A stretch of DNA of 64,000 bases, taken from Cyclina sinensis (lineage: Eukaryota > Mollusca > Bivalvia > Venerida > Veneridae). A program made the position numbers and the translations under genes. Below the pieces are notes generated by a model that was not told where the DNA came from, did not search any database, and saw only the letters and a program-made list of their open reading frames with translations. Of this stretch, positions 44,519 to 57,469 are shown piece by piece (position 1 is the first letter of the stretch; each line of letters begins with the position of its first letter). The stretch covers positions 14,548,111-14,612,110 of the forward strand of contig JAAONU010000016.1 in assembly GCA_012932295.1 (NCBI GenBank), read 5' to 3'.

Positions 44519-46697
44519 GTAAGCCTTTTCTTTCCTATATTCCGTGTGAATTTAACGTTCATAACCAGATTACACTACCTGTTAGGATACTGTTTAGTCA
44601 TTTTTATCTGTAATTTTTTGTCTGTGATATTTTTGTCTTTTTTACCTGTACTTTATGAATGAACAAGATATATTATAATGTCAGTATAAGTTTAAAAATA
44701 TGACCTGGAATAGCACAGGGCTTGAATGTCGATGACGAAACCTGTAGTACGAATGCAGTTGACAATGATGTGTTTTAACTATCCATTGAGTTCACAGTGA
44801 TATTTTAAAGTTAATATCCTCGAAATGAGTGCATATATTGCAATATTTGTAACGTTTAATTGTATTCACCTTGAAACTAAAAATTTCTGCAGTCGTTAAA
44901 ATATAATAATATAAAACACATTATGTTCTTATAAAATTTACAAAAGGAGTAATGTTTGACTTATCGGTTTAGAGCTAAAATGTCGTTTCATGAAGTGGCT
45001 ATCGTTAAGATTACAGCTTTGATATTCGATGTTCAAATAAAATCTTGCTCTTAGTAAAACAGAAGACTCTTGACTGACAGAAAAGCAAAATATCTGGCGT
45101 ATATAGATCCAAAATATTGGCAAGAGGGCGGAATGTGACATTTCATCAATCAGGGTACTAGACAATTAACCGTTTGTACCAGTCCTTAACTTGCCGTCTA
45201 GCCCGTTTATAACATTTGAGAAGAAGAGGTCCCATGTAGACAAAAGAGGTTATCATTGTATTATATCGTTACATGTCGTTACATAAATGTTTTTTTTAAA
45301 CATTTTTTTGGAAAAGTTGGTCCTTATAGATTAAATGCTTAGTGCATTAGAATTTATGTATTATGACAGAGCATATCTTCCTTTAAAACAAACGTATTTG
45401 TAATAAATCTAAAACCAAAAATATACAACCAGGAAGCATGGATATTATTTTATTGTCTTAATTAAAATAACGTGCATGTATGCCATCGAAGTGTTCACAA
45501 AATATGTAAGATTGATGGTTGAAAAGGTCTATAAATTGAACTGAAAACCTATGTTTTCTTAGATTTGGTATCAGCAATATCTACTGTACATGTTACCATT
45601 TTCTACACGTACATTTGTTTTCAAAGTTAAGCAAAGAAAAGCTTTTCAGTATAAGTAGTTGAAAAAATTTTGATGAAGTCCCAAATATCTTAATGAAATA
45701 TTCAAAAACTATATTTTCTCTAAGGTAAGCACAACAGAAGTTTGTGTATTGACATTCAGACCCTATTTAATTCTGTGTATGAAGTTTGTCAATGAATTGT
45801 GATACGAACACATCATAATACAGTGCAAATGTTACTTCAAGAAAATCACCTTTCTTATATAAAATAAATGTTATTCATATCGTTAGAACATAAAATATTG
45901 ACAAGAAGGGGTAGAAAAGGTATAGAAATTTTTTTATCTACTGCACTGCAACAGCGTGTTATGTCAGATAACTATGTTTGAGATAAAGACCTTTTTGTTA
46001 TGTCAGATAACTATGTTTGAGATAAAGATCTTCTTGTTATGTCAGATAACTATGTTTGAGATAAAGACCTTCTTGTTATGTCAGATAACTATGTTTCAGA
46101 TAGAGACATTATAACGGTAGAAAACTAAACAGCTGTATTTTATTGTTACATTTATTTCATGTCTAGGACAAATAATTATTTTCATTCTGTCATTAAAATG
46201 TTAATGGCCATTGTGTATTTTAAATCTTGTTAGTAAACACTAACTACAGAGATTGTGAAAAGCGTGTTTTATTATCATTATCATTGTTATAGATTGAAAC
46301 AGGATGATAATTAATTATAGTGATAATGAAAAAAATGAAAACAAAATTTAAATAAATGTATTACGTTTTTAATACAAAAAAACTATTGCGTTAAAGTCTG
46401 AATACTGAACAAAATTCTGATTATTATAAACTTTTTTTCTAATCAAAACTTTACTAAGAAAATCAAAACAATACAAAACATTGTTTCGTATTGACAAAAT
46501 GAGTTTTGTTTTAATTTGGAAAATTTGAATGTATAACATTTAAATTATTATATATCAATCTTTGTGTCTGAGTAGTCTGATTTTTCAGAATGTAATTACA
46601 TATATTTACAGCAAAATGATCCCATAAAATAACAAACTCGATGCTTTTGTCGGAGATTTCTTAACAGTTATTTCCATCAGTAAATGATTTCTTGCAG
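44519..46697 (+). other. Tetraspanin intron 1 (coding)
   Basis: GTAAGC at the 5' end and TTTCTTGCAG at the 3' end. Mostly AT-rich, without recognised transposons, except the 39-bp minisatellite at 45958-46113. An open frame read through the donor (47 extra codons) is intronic. Confidence 0.75.
45958..46113 (+). repeat. 39-bp minisatellite, four copies
   Basis: Unit GTTATGTCAGATAACTATGT plus TTGAGATAAAGACCTTTTT starts at 45958, 45997, 46036 and 46075. The first three are nearly identical and the last is diverged (TTCAGATAGAGACATT). Inside the unit TTATGTCAGATAA is a near-palindrome. Intronic in the tetraspanin gene. Confidence 0.93.
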
Positions 46698-46886
46698 ATA
46701 ACGGCGGTGCTAGCTATTGGTCTGGGCATATGGATGCGGACAGACGAGACGGTCCTTGTCACGTCAGACACAGAATTCTACCTGGACTTGCCCTTGTTGA
46801 CGTGTATTGGTGGAGGAGTGACGTTTGTTGTGGCCTTCCTAGGGTGTGTAGGCGCCCTCAGAGAAAATCTTGTATTGCTCAGAGTG
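46698..46886 (+). CDS. Tetraspanin, second coding exon (TM1 end, small loop, TM2)
   Basis: Acceptor TTTCTTGCAG (46697), 63 codons, donor GTG|GTATAG (46887), phase 0 at both ends. ITAVLAIGLGIWMR finishes TM1. TDETVLVTSDTEFYLD is the small extracellular loop, about 16-20 residues as usual. LPLLTCIGGGVTFVVAFLGC is TM2, followed by VGALRENLVLLRV. The GC.GALREN..LL sequence at the inner end of TM2 is the hallmark of tetraspanins. Only one Cys of the usual CC pair is present (GCVGALREN). With the previous exon this is residues 202-264. The subfamily was not assigned. Confidence 0.93.
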
Positions 46887-47462
46887 GTATAGTTTTTCCT
46901 TGATATTTGTTGCTTCAATTTCCTTATTTGAAATTATTGTACTCCTTTCATTTAGCAGTTTTCCTCTGCATATTCCGGGACAGAAAAAAATACACGTTTG
47001 TTCTCCTCCTTTTCTCAGGTTAAGAGAGATTCACAGTTCAGTCACGTTCACGATTTTTTTTTCTGAAAATATACGTTGTATTCTGTGTTTATCAATTTCC
47101 CTCTGAAGCAATGTTGATGGATATTCTGTCAAATCAGTTGTGGAGTTTGACATGCAGTCCCAGTAGGAGCATGCAGAATAGCACTTTATGACGGGACAAA
47201 TGGAATCGCCAGCATCTATCTATTCCCAAACTACTTACAGTAACTGTATGATGTTTGTCACGTAGACAGAAATGTCTAGCAATAAGTCATTACGCTGTTG
47301 ATTAAGCAGCAGCAGATAACCTCTTTAATTTATAAATAAAAAAGGACCGTCGGCAGACCGAAAACATTAAAATTGCTTAATACTTAAATTAATAATAAAT
47401 GGTGATTATGATGATGATGGTGATGGTGTTAATGAAGTACCCGTTTCTGTTCCGTCTTTCAG
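46887..47462 (+). other. Tetraspanin intron 2
   Basis: 576 bp from GTATAG to CGTCTTTCAG. A short GAT microsatellite (ATGATGATGGTGATGG) sits at about 47405-47425. Nothing else was recognised. Confidence 0.8.
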
Positions 47463-47654
47463 TTTTTCTACGTGTTATCTATCATCCTAATTGGAGAGAT
47501 GATACTTGCAACCGCTGTGTTCGTGATTTACACCGTACCAGAAGCAAGGGACAGTTTCCTACGCTCCCAACCCGAGAAGATTCTCTACTCCGCTATACAG
47601 AGGTACATGGATGATGTTGAAGTTAAAGAATGGGTTGACAGGATACAGTCGGAG
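47463..47654 (+). CDS. Tetraspanin, third coding exon (TM3, start of large loop)
   Basis: Acceptor TTCCGTCTTTCAG (47462), 64 codons, donor GAG|GTAAAT (47655), phase 0. FFYVLSIILIGEMILATAVF and VIYTV form TM3, with the conserved Glu in the middle. PEARDSFLRSQPEKILYSA and IQRYMDDVEVKEWVDRIQSE are the helical start of the large extracellular loop, just before the position where the CCG motif should begin the next exon. Codes residues 265-328. The following exon (CCG, other loop cysteines, TM4 and tail) was not found in the remaining 16 kb, so it is either beyond the window or too short and diverged to see. Confidence 0.92.
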
Positions 47655-49600
47655 GTAAATATATTTTTAAGTTATGATTTTTGCCATAGAGAAAAATAAG
47701 ATTATTTTGCCCGCCGTAGTTGAAGGTTTCATTCAACACAGGTCATTTGAATTAAATTTGCTGAACCCTTTGTTAACTAATCTGTAATTTGCATCTTTTT
47801 GACAATTTATTATTCTAATTACTGAATAATCATTTGAAACATTACTTACCAATATTGAAGCTTAAAAGGCAATGCTGATATACTATGTGTTCTTACAACT
47901 TGCAAAAAGAAACAAAAATCACCAACCAATTGCATACATAAGCCGTACCATCAATGAAATAGTCAGAAAGTTATGTGCGAAAATGGCATACCTTCTTATT
48001 AGGTGAGTGCGCTATACTTAACCATTAGTAAATAAGTGGTGCTACTGGATGTTTCTATCATGTTATAGAGAGCTTCTAACATCAGGTACAAGAAAAATGA
48101 CCACGCTCATTCTTTTTTGACTTTACAAGTGATTTTATAGTCATTTTCTTTTACATGAAATTCCTGTTGAATTCCTAACAGATCATTATACTTGTCAGTT
48201 AGCATTTAGTGCTAGGATTTTTTATTCTAAATCATATCAGAGTATGACAAACAACAGATTGTAATCAGTTTATCAGGTAGCATCATCATGGTTTTCATGG
48301 TAGCAAAACAAAAGATACTGTAAAGCACTACATATTTTGGTGAAAGAAAAACAAACAAACAAAGCAAAAACAATCCCCCTTTTTTCTCAGCATGAATCTA
48401 GATAGTAACTAATCTTTTATTTGAGGAAAAACGTAGTCACAGTTTGAGAAAAACAAACAACAAATAAAATAGCTTTGTCCAAGTACGACATATTTCAAAT
48501 TTTATAACCTTCATTGTAACGTTATGTTTCTTTTTCGCTCCCATATAGTTTTTGACCTGTCCTCTGTCAGTCCGTCCGTATGTCAGCCCGTCATTCCGTT
48601 AAATACATTAACATTGCCGATTACCTTCTCAGGGGGCTTTAAGTTGACACCTGGTCCTTTCTAATGTCTGTGTGTCCTTCTGTCTGTCCATGCGTCCATC
48701 CCGTAAGTTACTTTTAGTTGATTTTTAAAGAAACTTACATGAACTGACAGTACCAAGAGGAGATCCGTATTTTACCAGCATGATGAATATTGATTATTTT
48801 TCACTAAAGAAACTTTAGTACGAGAAGAGATGCACATATTACAATCTGTTTGTTTAGTTTGTTAAACATAGTACACTAGAGCACTGTTCTTGATTTTGCT
48901 TTTTAGTGGGCTGTTTCTCAATAACTTTAGGCTGTAATTAAATTAAACTTAATGCGAAAGGAGATTTGCATGTTATAATTATGTTCCGCACTGAGAAGAC
49001 GGGTATATGATTGGGGTTCTAAGTCATGTTACAAAGAGATTTTGATGAAACTTTGAATTTAGATTGGATGACAATTATTTGAAATTGTAAGATGCATTCC
49101 CAATCATTCTGTTCTTTATTCTTTGAGTTTTGTCATTGACCAGCAAGTGCAGTAAGAATCGTACATTTTTTATGTATTGCCGTAAGGCCATGAGATTTTC
49201 AGATTTATGTGAAGTGTTTGAACTTTAACTTATCCATTATTTTTCTTTGTGTGTACTATTTCACAGTCCTGTTTCTAACAAGATTCTACCATCAGATGAA
49301 TCAATTAACTAGTTCTCTCTCAGTTGTGTTCATTCTTATAGTATAGAATAAATGGAATTGACTGTTACTCTGTTATCGTATATGATTCGTGATAGGACTT
49401 TATGCAATGAGCTTCATATACTCGTTTTATCTTCTAAAAGTATTCAACAGTATCAACGTGCAGCAATCAACATTCTTTATGACAGTTAAAATGTTTATGG
49501 CTCTATTGCACGATGACTGTTTTAATGTACAATCATATAAAGGGTCAAACCTGTGTTCCTTTTACCTCTTATTGTTCTGCTAAAGAAGACTTAATACAAA
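47655..49600. other. Intron or downstream sequence, mostly unrecognised
   Basis: AT-rich. A fragment of the hairpin-ended repeat in reverse orientation lies at about 48536-48720 (CTGTCAGTCCGTCCGTATGT, CTTCTGTCTGTCCATGCGTC). No exon with a CCG motif was found. Confidence 0.45.
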
Positions 49601-49619
49601 GATTTTGTGCGAAATAAAA

Positions 49620-49986
49620 TCTTTCTCCTGATGTTATTTGTTGATGGTAATGACAAAATTGGTTAACGAATTGTTGTCATTGTCGAGTGTTTTCTTAAAT
49701 TACAACCCATAGAATATAATGCGTAACATGCATCCACATTATATTTACGACATAATAACTGCGTGCCATGCAAATTATTTAAAATTTTACATGTAAAAAG
49801 TTTTAGACAAAAATAAAAAAAGTAAATAATAAATAAACAAACAAAAATATGTCATTAAACTTGACAACCACACTCATTCTCCTCTCTTAGCCTGTTTCCA
49901 ATTCCATGGTATAAAAAGTAGCGTTAAATGATTCCAGTAATTATAATATGTTTTTTTCACCAAGTTAATCTGCGGTAAGATTTGAT

Positions 49987-50037
<51 letters not shown>

Positions 50038-53000
50038 CATGAACAATGTTTAAACGGCGATTTTAATGAATCTGATTAATAACTTTATTTGTGTCATTGC
50101 AAAACAAAGATTAATTGGAATTGTTTCAGATTGTATTACAGTGAAAGTTTTAATCAACACAAACAAACGTTAATTTGATATACCCAGAGCTTTAACAGCA
50201 AGTGAATAAAATGTGTTTAAAGGTGATTGATAGCCTGTTGAAATTTAACCTTGTGCTGTCCATTAAACAAAGGAATTTAACAATAATTGGAACTAACACA
50301 ATATTCGTTTAAAATAAATGAAACCTAGTTAACAATGTTTCTCATCTTTGTCAAGCATATTGTTCCTGACTGTGATTTATCGTTGAGAAAACACACTTAT
50401 CGGTTATTGCATACAATCCACAAAGAGCATATTGCCATTTGCATTTGATTTATTTCAAAATATTTGCTTTATCCAAATAGCGAATGAGTAATAAATATTC
50501 AAAATACAGACTCCAGATATTTTAAAGAATGTTAATGGCATGCGGGAGGATAACACATAATATAAAGTCAATGACGCTAGTGTCTGTCAGTATTTTCAGG
50601 TTTAAGCTCCTTCATGACTATATAAGCAGCATAATTTGTTAAAACCCGACGAAACAACATAATCATACTGTGAAGTTAAGATAATGTCAATAAAGCCATT
50701 ATCCTGAATAAATTTATATTTTATGTGATACCAGAGTACAGGATATCAAAAGTTTTTTGCTTTGTATCGTTGACACATTAACCATACAAATTTTAATTGA
50801 CATCCCATGCAATATATTACACAGTAAGCATTGTCATTTCATTTGTTCATTTAATGAACAGACCAAAGACATTTGCTACTAGTTTCCGTGGATTTGTAAC
50901 CTAATCGAGTACAAAAGAGTGTGATTTACAATGTCTACAATATACCAAATTTCAGTCTCCTTGCAACACTTCAGAATGAATTGAAAAAAATTACTATGTA
51001 TTAGTTTTATTGGTTTGGAAATAATATAATTTGCTGCACAACTATCTTCTTCTTTCAAAATTGTTGTCTATATTTGTTTTCGAAACGTTCACTTTTCGGC
51101 GAATCGGTGTCTTTAGCATTGAAAATGTTTCTATGCAAAGGGTTGTGAAATGCGATGTTTCGTTGAAATTTCAACAAAGGAATCTAAACGCTTAGTTCTT
51201 ATTGTATTTCAAGCTTGTTGTCTCGAGAGTTTCTAAAGCAAGTGATGTAAAATACAGGTTTGTAGAAAAATGACTTTTATTTCAAATATTTCATAAAAAC
51301 GAGATAAAAAGAAAATATTAATAATTTTCCGTAACTGTAGTCATGGTTCCCTATTAAAAAACGATTTCCGACTGTCTCTCTGGAGAGTCAAACTTTTAAT
51401 ATAAATATTTCACAAGCATTTGTCAAAATAGCTAATGTCGTTTGTTTTCTTTGGAAAGAGCAATTTATATTGATTTGTAGTAAAATAGTTACTTCGAAGA
51501 AGTAAGCAGTTTAGTCATGTTAAAGAGACTGAGAGTAATTCCAGCTTGAGATTTAGGGAATAGGGAATGTGTCCGATAAGGAATTCATTTGTTTGACGCG
51601 CTATGAAACTTCTATATTTATGTCTGGATATTGATTCAGTTACATTTCTTAGCAGGTATCTAACAAGTATTGAACATCAATTTACTTTCAAGAACATTAA
51701 AGGTCAATCAACTATTCGATTAAATTTAATTATTTAAAGCTATAAAGATTCATGGTAACGTTGTAATATCAACAGTGCACTTCTAAAATAATTTTATTGA
51801 AGGTATATGTCGGTATATTTTCTCATTTCCAAAGTCTGAATTTACATATTATGGATTCTTTAGTTACTTTAAAGAGGCAGGAAAGTGAATCCGGTAAAGT
51901 AAGACGGTACCTACATTGTGACAAGTCTAAACAACTCTTTGAAAGGTATTTTGATGATATGCTAGTTTTGGTCAAGAAAGAATACTAATAACCACATTAG
52001 AAAAATCTAATGGTCATTGGTAGATATTGCAAGAAGAGTATGCATAGTTTGAGTATTTTTAACCGTAATTGCAATTGACTGTTTCTTTTGTTTTGCAAAC
52101 CCGAGTCTATAGATTTATTACCTATCTTTCAACTCAATTTCTCTTTGAACAATACAATTTTTTCCATTTACGTTATTATATTTTGTCCATTTGGATGCAT
52201 GTAATAACTTATGGAAAACAATGTCAGTTTAATCATTTAAGTCCAGGCAAAACATTAAAATAGACGAGTCTCAAACGCCGATCAGACATATTCTTAATCT
52301 ATGAATTATTTTTGTGTTATAGATTTCTGAAAGTGGTTGCTTATATACATTCATTAGTTCAGCTGGAAGGTGCTTTTTGGTTTTATTCTGAAATATTTAT
52401 CATAAAACCAAGGCCGATTGCTGTTATCAGTTAATAGTTCTACTGCTCAAGATGTCTGATATTTACATAAGGTTAAGGTATATTACTGCATGACAACTTA
52501 CACAATCGTTTCAAGTACGAAACAGCATAAACTGAACTTCTAAATCAAATCTTTACACAAATATTCATATTTAAGCCATTTTTTGTTGCATTAGGTATAT
52601 TTCTTTGTCCTAAATGTACCAATGTGAATACCTCTACCTTTCTTCATACGTTGTAAGAAATGTTCTTTGACAAGCGCTAGACATTAACAAATCAATCTAA
52701 AGTTAGACACTACATAATTAGTTCAGGTTGGAAGTAATGTAAAAATCCCGCAACTTTCTCTGTGTAGACTTTCATTCTTCTATACCATAACCTTTTCAGT
52801 TTCCATCAACATTTAATCTATTTGGGAAATTATATTGGTCGATGAAAATATCATGGTCTGAAAGTGTGTCATTATACAAGCAATAAAGTTAATGTCATAA
52901 CGTGCAATACAAATTTGACAAATTGTGAGCGCACTATGACCAGTAATCATCTGGTAAAAAGTGATTTACTTTTCTACTCGAAAACGAAATGATGAATCGA

Positions 53001-53620
53001 AATACCATGAACATAAATTTCGTTCTTGGCAAGACATTCAGGTTTGTGTTGATGTATCGGAGATAAAACCCGGGGCCTTAATGTAAGTGTCACACGTCGT
53101 TGATAAACAACGTTTCGCAGAATACCAGGTACCTGTATGCTCGTGTCGATTGAATTTCAGATGATTTTAATGAAAAAGCTAAGCAAATGTGATATTGGAG
53201 CGTCACGTCAAGATGAAGAGCTAGAGTGCATAGATCGAGGTTAGAATCAGGCTTATTTGCAGAGTGGTTACAGTATTCTACCTATCAGTAGTGCGCAGAG
53301 GTGTTGCTTGAATTGCTTTGGGAAAAAAATATTTAACATTTTAAGTGACATTTTAAAAGCCAGATTCTTTCCGCTGACCATTTGGCATTTGTCACTTGCT
53401 TTGGCAGATTTTCAATTTTTACTAATTTTGTTGTATTACTTCCTTAAATGGTAAACACACTTAGAATGTGTTACTTTTTCTAAAACATAACTGTTTCTCA
53501 TCGTAATTGATAATTACAGTACATTGTAAAGGCAAGATTTCATTGTTTGTTTAAGAAAGACCATAAAATACAGCTAAGATGTCAGTCATAATGCCATTGA
53601 ATCTAACATACCTCAAAAAG
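49620..53620. repeat. Old intronic duplication, copy A
   Basis: The left part (about 49620-51610) aligns with 62040-64000. The right part (about 51350-53620) aligns with 54650-57000 and, in pieces, with 57470-58450. Conserved blocks include TTTTCGAAACGTTCACTTTT (51078), TTTGACAAGCGCTAGACATT (52668), GGCCGATTGCTGTTATCAGT (52410) and CATTGTAAAGGCAAGATTTC (53523). Frames are not conserved between copies, so no shared exon is evident. Confidence 0.7.
49988..50033. repeat. 46-nt pure T run
   Basis: An uninterrupted T run. The duplicate copy at the matching place (about 62405-62420) has only a short TTTATACACATA, so the run expanded after the duplication or is a replaced or inserted tail. Length may be affected by assembly. 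Confidence 0.95.
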
Positions 53621-54649
53621 GTTTTGAAAACAATTTTTAAGAAACATGTAGATATAACAACCTACAACAAACAAACGTGCACAGATTATTCGAAGACAAT
53701 AAACGAAAGTTTGCAGTAGATAAACAAACTTTTATAGGAAATATATGTTTTCCTGTTTCCTGAGCAACAAATTTTGAGGGTTTTAGATTGAATTATTTGC
53801 TCAGAGCGAAAAGTTAAAAAAAAGTGTCATTTGTACAGACTTATGGTGGAAATTCAAATTTTGCTAAACAATGAAATAGATATTCCGAATAACATTTCTG
53901 GAAATAAGCACTTTTCCACAGAATTTAGAGCGCATCCTGTCTTAATTACTAAACAGGTTTTTTATTTCTTTCTTACTATACAGATGTCCAATTGTTTACA
54001 AAATAAAGGTTTATATTTACATAGTGTTCTAATATCCTTTGTCGTCTTAATGTTCAAATGTTTGAAAACAACTTATTACAAGAAAAACGATAAGTGTGAA
54101 TTCATTTATTCTTATACGCGGAGTTATCTGTTCTAAGCATAACCTATCCTAGCACTGATAACGATACGTTACCATCATGTCGTGAAGACACAATATTTTC
54201 TCTGTTAGGTCTGCGATACTTACCAATACGAATTGCAGATAGCAAATAAATAGAAAAAAACATTTTACTCAAATTAAGTATAATTCAAAACGTCAGCAAA
54301 ACGTTAGTTCTAGTATATGTTTTATTGTTTGTAGAGGTTCTGTTGTCACTGTTGTTACAGTTCTATGACCTGTATGCGTTTTATACTGTTTTGGCAATGA
54401 TGTCATTTGTTGTCTTATATTCTCTTGTGTCTGCAAAGATAAATCAAGATAAATTCATTCTCTATTCGGATAAGGTGCTAAATGAATTCAATATACATGT
54501 ATATTTCATAGGTAATTTTTTTTCATCCGGGTTTCCCAGCTGAACTTTTTTTCTTATATGTTATGCTCACAACATCACAATAGCTAGATTTGTGAAACAG
54601 AATAATTTGTAAAACATTGACTTTTATTTAGAAAAAATCTTATAACCTA

Positions 54650-57000
54650 GAGTATAAAAATCGTTTTATTACCAAAATTAATGATGATGGTCTCAGTTTC
54701 AAGATCAACTTCAAGCTGGCTGATTGGAAAGTCAAACTTTTAAGATAAAATATGTGTACACATGTATCATAAAAATATTGTCAATATAGGCTTTAGACGC
54801 TTTTTTATTTCCTTTGGAAGCATCCATTTATTTTCTTTAGGAGACAGTTATACATAAAGTGAAACAATTTAGATCTTAAAAGAGACAGAAAATAATTACA
54901 GCTATAGATTTACGGACAATTCAGAAATCTGTCTGGTAAGGAATTAATTTCTTTGACGATGAAATAATGTTTCCAAATTAGACGTCTGCATATTGATTCG
55001 TTTACAGTTGGCAGTTTTAGCAGATATCTAACTGATATTGGAAATCATTTTGAAGTCAAGTATGAATTATAGGTCATGTATTTTGTTAACCGTACACACA
55101 ATTGGCCATTCTTCTTGTATTGTTGTTCTGCATAATCGGGTCGATTTTTGTTTTGTTCCCTTTCTTTAAGCTCATGAAACAGTGTTAAATTGTCTCTTTC
55201 ATCAAGAACAATTTTCTCATTTTATTTTTTTTATAATGTCAATTCTGATGATTGGAATACTTTCTTGAACACATTCCCTATTCCATCTTTTCAGTCTTTT
55301 TTACTGCATGAAATTGTTTGAGAAAATGATTTTAAGAACGACTAGCTATCAAATGCGGATCAGGCAGATGTAAAGACGGATGGATATGTTTGTATGAAGT
55401 TGTGTAGTGCGTTTGTAGATTCTGAAAATGACTGCTTATACACATAAACCAACGAAAAGTACTCTCGTGTATGTCATATAATCATCTTAGCTTCTTGCAA
55501 AACTCTTAGGACTGCAAAACACAATTGTTTGTTCTCCCTCTAACATTTCGACTTTAATTATTTTAAACTCAAATAGATTGACTAAACTGAAAGTCACTGA
55601 AACGTTTGCAGGTCTATAAGAATGAATACTCTTAGGTTATTAAATAAATTAAAATATCTAATGGTCAGTTGTAGATGATGAAACGAAGATAATACATTAT
55701 TTGCGTTTCGGTTCACATAATACTAAATGCCACAACTATTTTGAAATTTGTCGTATTAATTGTCGATTTAATCTTACCAGTACGAAATCTGATAACAAAA
55801 TAACATTTGTTGTGCTTATTTCACCAGAGTTCAATAAAGCCAAAATGGAGTTAGTTCAACTAGAAAGAGCTTTTTGGTTAAATTTTGAAATAATTAAATA
55901 CTTATTATCAAACCAAGGTCGATTGCTGTAATCAGTTTATAGTTCTATTGATCAAAATGTCTAGTATTTACATAAGGATAAGGCATATTAATGTTGTCAT
56001 GAAAACTGCACTGCATCACAGCTGTTACAATTATTCCCTGATTATTCAGGATTTATTATACGCTAAGTACGAAACAAGATAAACTTGACTTCGAAATCAT
56101 ATCTCTACGAAAACAATTCATATTTAAGCCAAATCAAACTGACTCTTTGTATAAGGAAAATTTCTTTGTGTTTAATGTACACTGGTACGTACATTTACCT
56201 TAATGCGTTGTAAATGTTCTTTGACAAGCGCTAGACATTAACAAATCACACTGCAGTTAGGCACTTCATAATTAGTTCTGATTAGAAAGAATCTAAAAAT
56301 TTCTCGTCTGTCTCTGTCTAGACTTTCCTTTTCCATCAGATAATGCATTTCTTATCAAATTCCATCAATGTGTTATCTATTTGGGAAATTATATCCGTCG
56401 AGAATAAAAATAAATCAGTCTGAAATCGCCATTAAACAAGACATGCAATTAATGGTATTACATGCAATATAAATTTGACTAAAAGTGATAAAAAAGTATG
56501 ACTAACGATGATCTTTTTAAAGGTGATTTTTACTGTTCGTACTCGAAAACGAAGTGATGATTTAATATACCATGAACATAAACATATTCTTGTAAGCAGT
56601 TTGATGTAAACTGAGTATGTAATTTTCCTTGGAACGGATTTCCTATAATGTCTTAAAAGATAAAGAACAAATTATCATATACAATCATCGTGGTTTTTTG
56701 CAGAGTTCTAACATAATGCAACCAATCCGAATTTACGTGGAGGGGTTGCTTTAATTGCTTCGGAAATAAATCGCAAAGTCTTCACAGATTTGACTTTTAA
56801 CAGATTTTCAATTTTTAACTAATGTAGGATTTTGAACCAGTTAGTAACCTATCTGTTTCTTATTGTAACTGAAAATTTTCATCAGACAAAAATCTCTGCA
56901 GTTCATTGTAAAGACAAGGTTTCATTATTTGTTTACAATAAACAATAAAAATGCAGATAAGATTTTAACAGTCATATGCCAGTGAATTTTAAATACCTCA
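54650..57000. repeat. Old intronic duplication, copy B
   Basis: Blocks in the same order as in copy A: GAAAGTCAAACTTTTAAGAT (54729), TCTGTCTGGTAAGGAATTAA (54929), AGAGCTTTTTGGTTAAATTT (55866), GGTCGATTGCTGTAATCAGT (55917), TTTGACAAGCGCTAGACATT (56220), TTTGGGAAATTATATCCGTC (56380) and CATTGTAAAGACAAGGTTTC (56906). Similarity is highest at 56215-56335. Confidence 0.7.
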
Positions 57001-57004
57001 TTCA

Positions 57005-57265
57005 ATATTTATGCCCCCGAAGGAGGGCATATAGTTTTGACCGATACGTCTGTCAGTCCGTCCATCATCCCGTCCAAAATGATTAACATTGCCCATAACT
57101 TCCTTACAAATAAATGGATTTACTTCATACTTGAACAAAACACCCACTACCTTCCCATTGACATGTTTGTGTTTAACATGGACATCTTAATGACCTTGAC
57201 CTCAAAGGTCCAACTGTCAAAAACTTTAATATTGCCAATAACTTCCTTTTAGTAAATGTTTTGAT
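57005..57265 (-). repeat. Hairpin-ended dispersed repeat, reverse orientation
   Basis: Begins with the hairpin ATGCCCCCGAAGGAGGGCAT (57011-57030), then GTCTGTCAGTCCGTCC (the reverse complement of GGACGGACTGACAGAC), then AACATTGCCCATAACTTCC and TGACCTTGACCTCAAAGGTC. It is the mirror image of the 3' ends at 8.7, 11.8 and 18.3 kb and lies between duplication copies B and D. Confidence 0.8.
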
Positions 57266-57469
57266 GGTAATCTGTTTTTTTTTAATTTCATTTGGCATTG
57301 TAAAACTATCAAATTTATAATTTCTTAATGATGTACACGTTCCATTAAAGAGTACAGACTGAGTGTTTGTTGCACGAATTAAAGGTAAGACAATTTTATC
57401 TAATTGTACAAAATCTAGTGACAATAAAAACATTGCTTGTTTTATCAACGTTCAGTACTTCCAAAATGG

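Noticed and set aside
44519..44662. Read-through of the first tetraspanin exon into a second hydrophobic segment
   Set aside because: A GTAAGC donor sits exactly where TM1 must continue. The exon at 46698 completes TM1 in the same phase, whereas the read-through has no tetraspanin motif.
53305..53320. CAGAGGTGTTGCTTG as the missing CCG exon of the tetraspanin
   Set aside because: It gives a Cys pair but not CCG, lacks a proper acceptor, and the surrounding frame has no other large-loop features.
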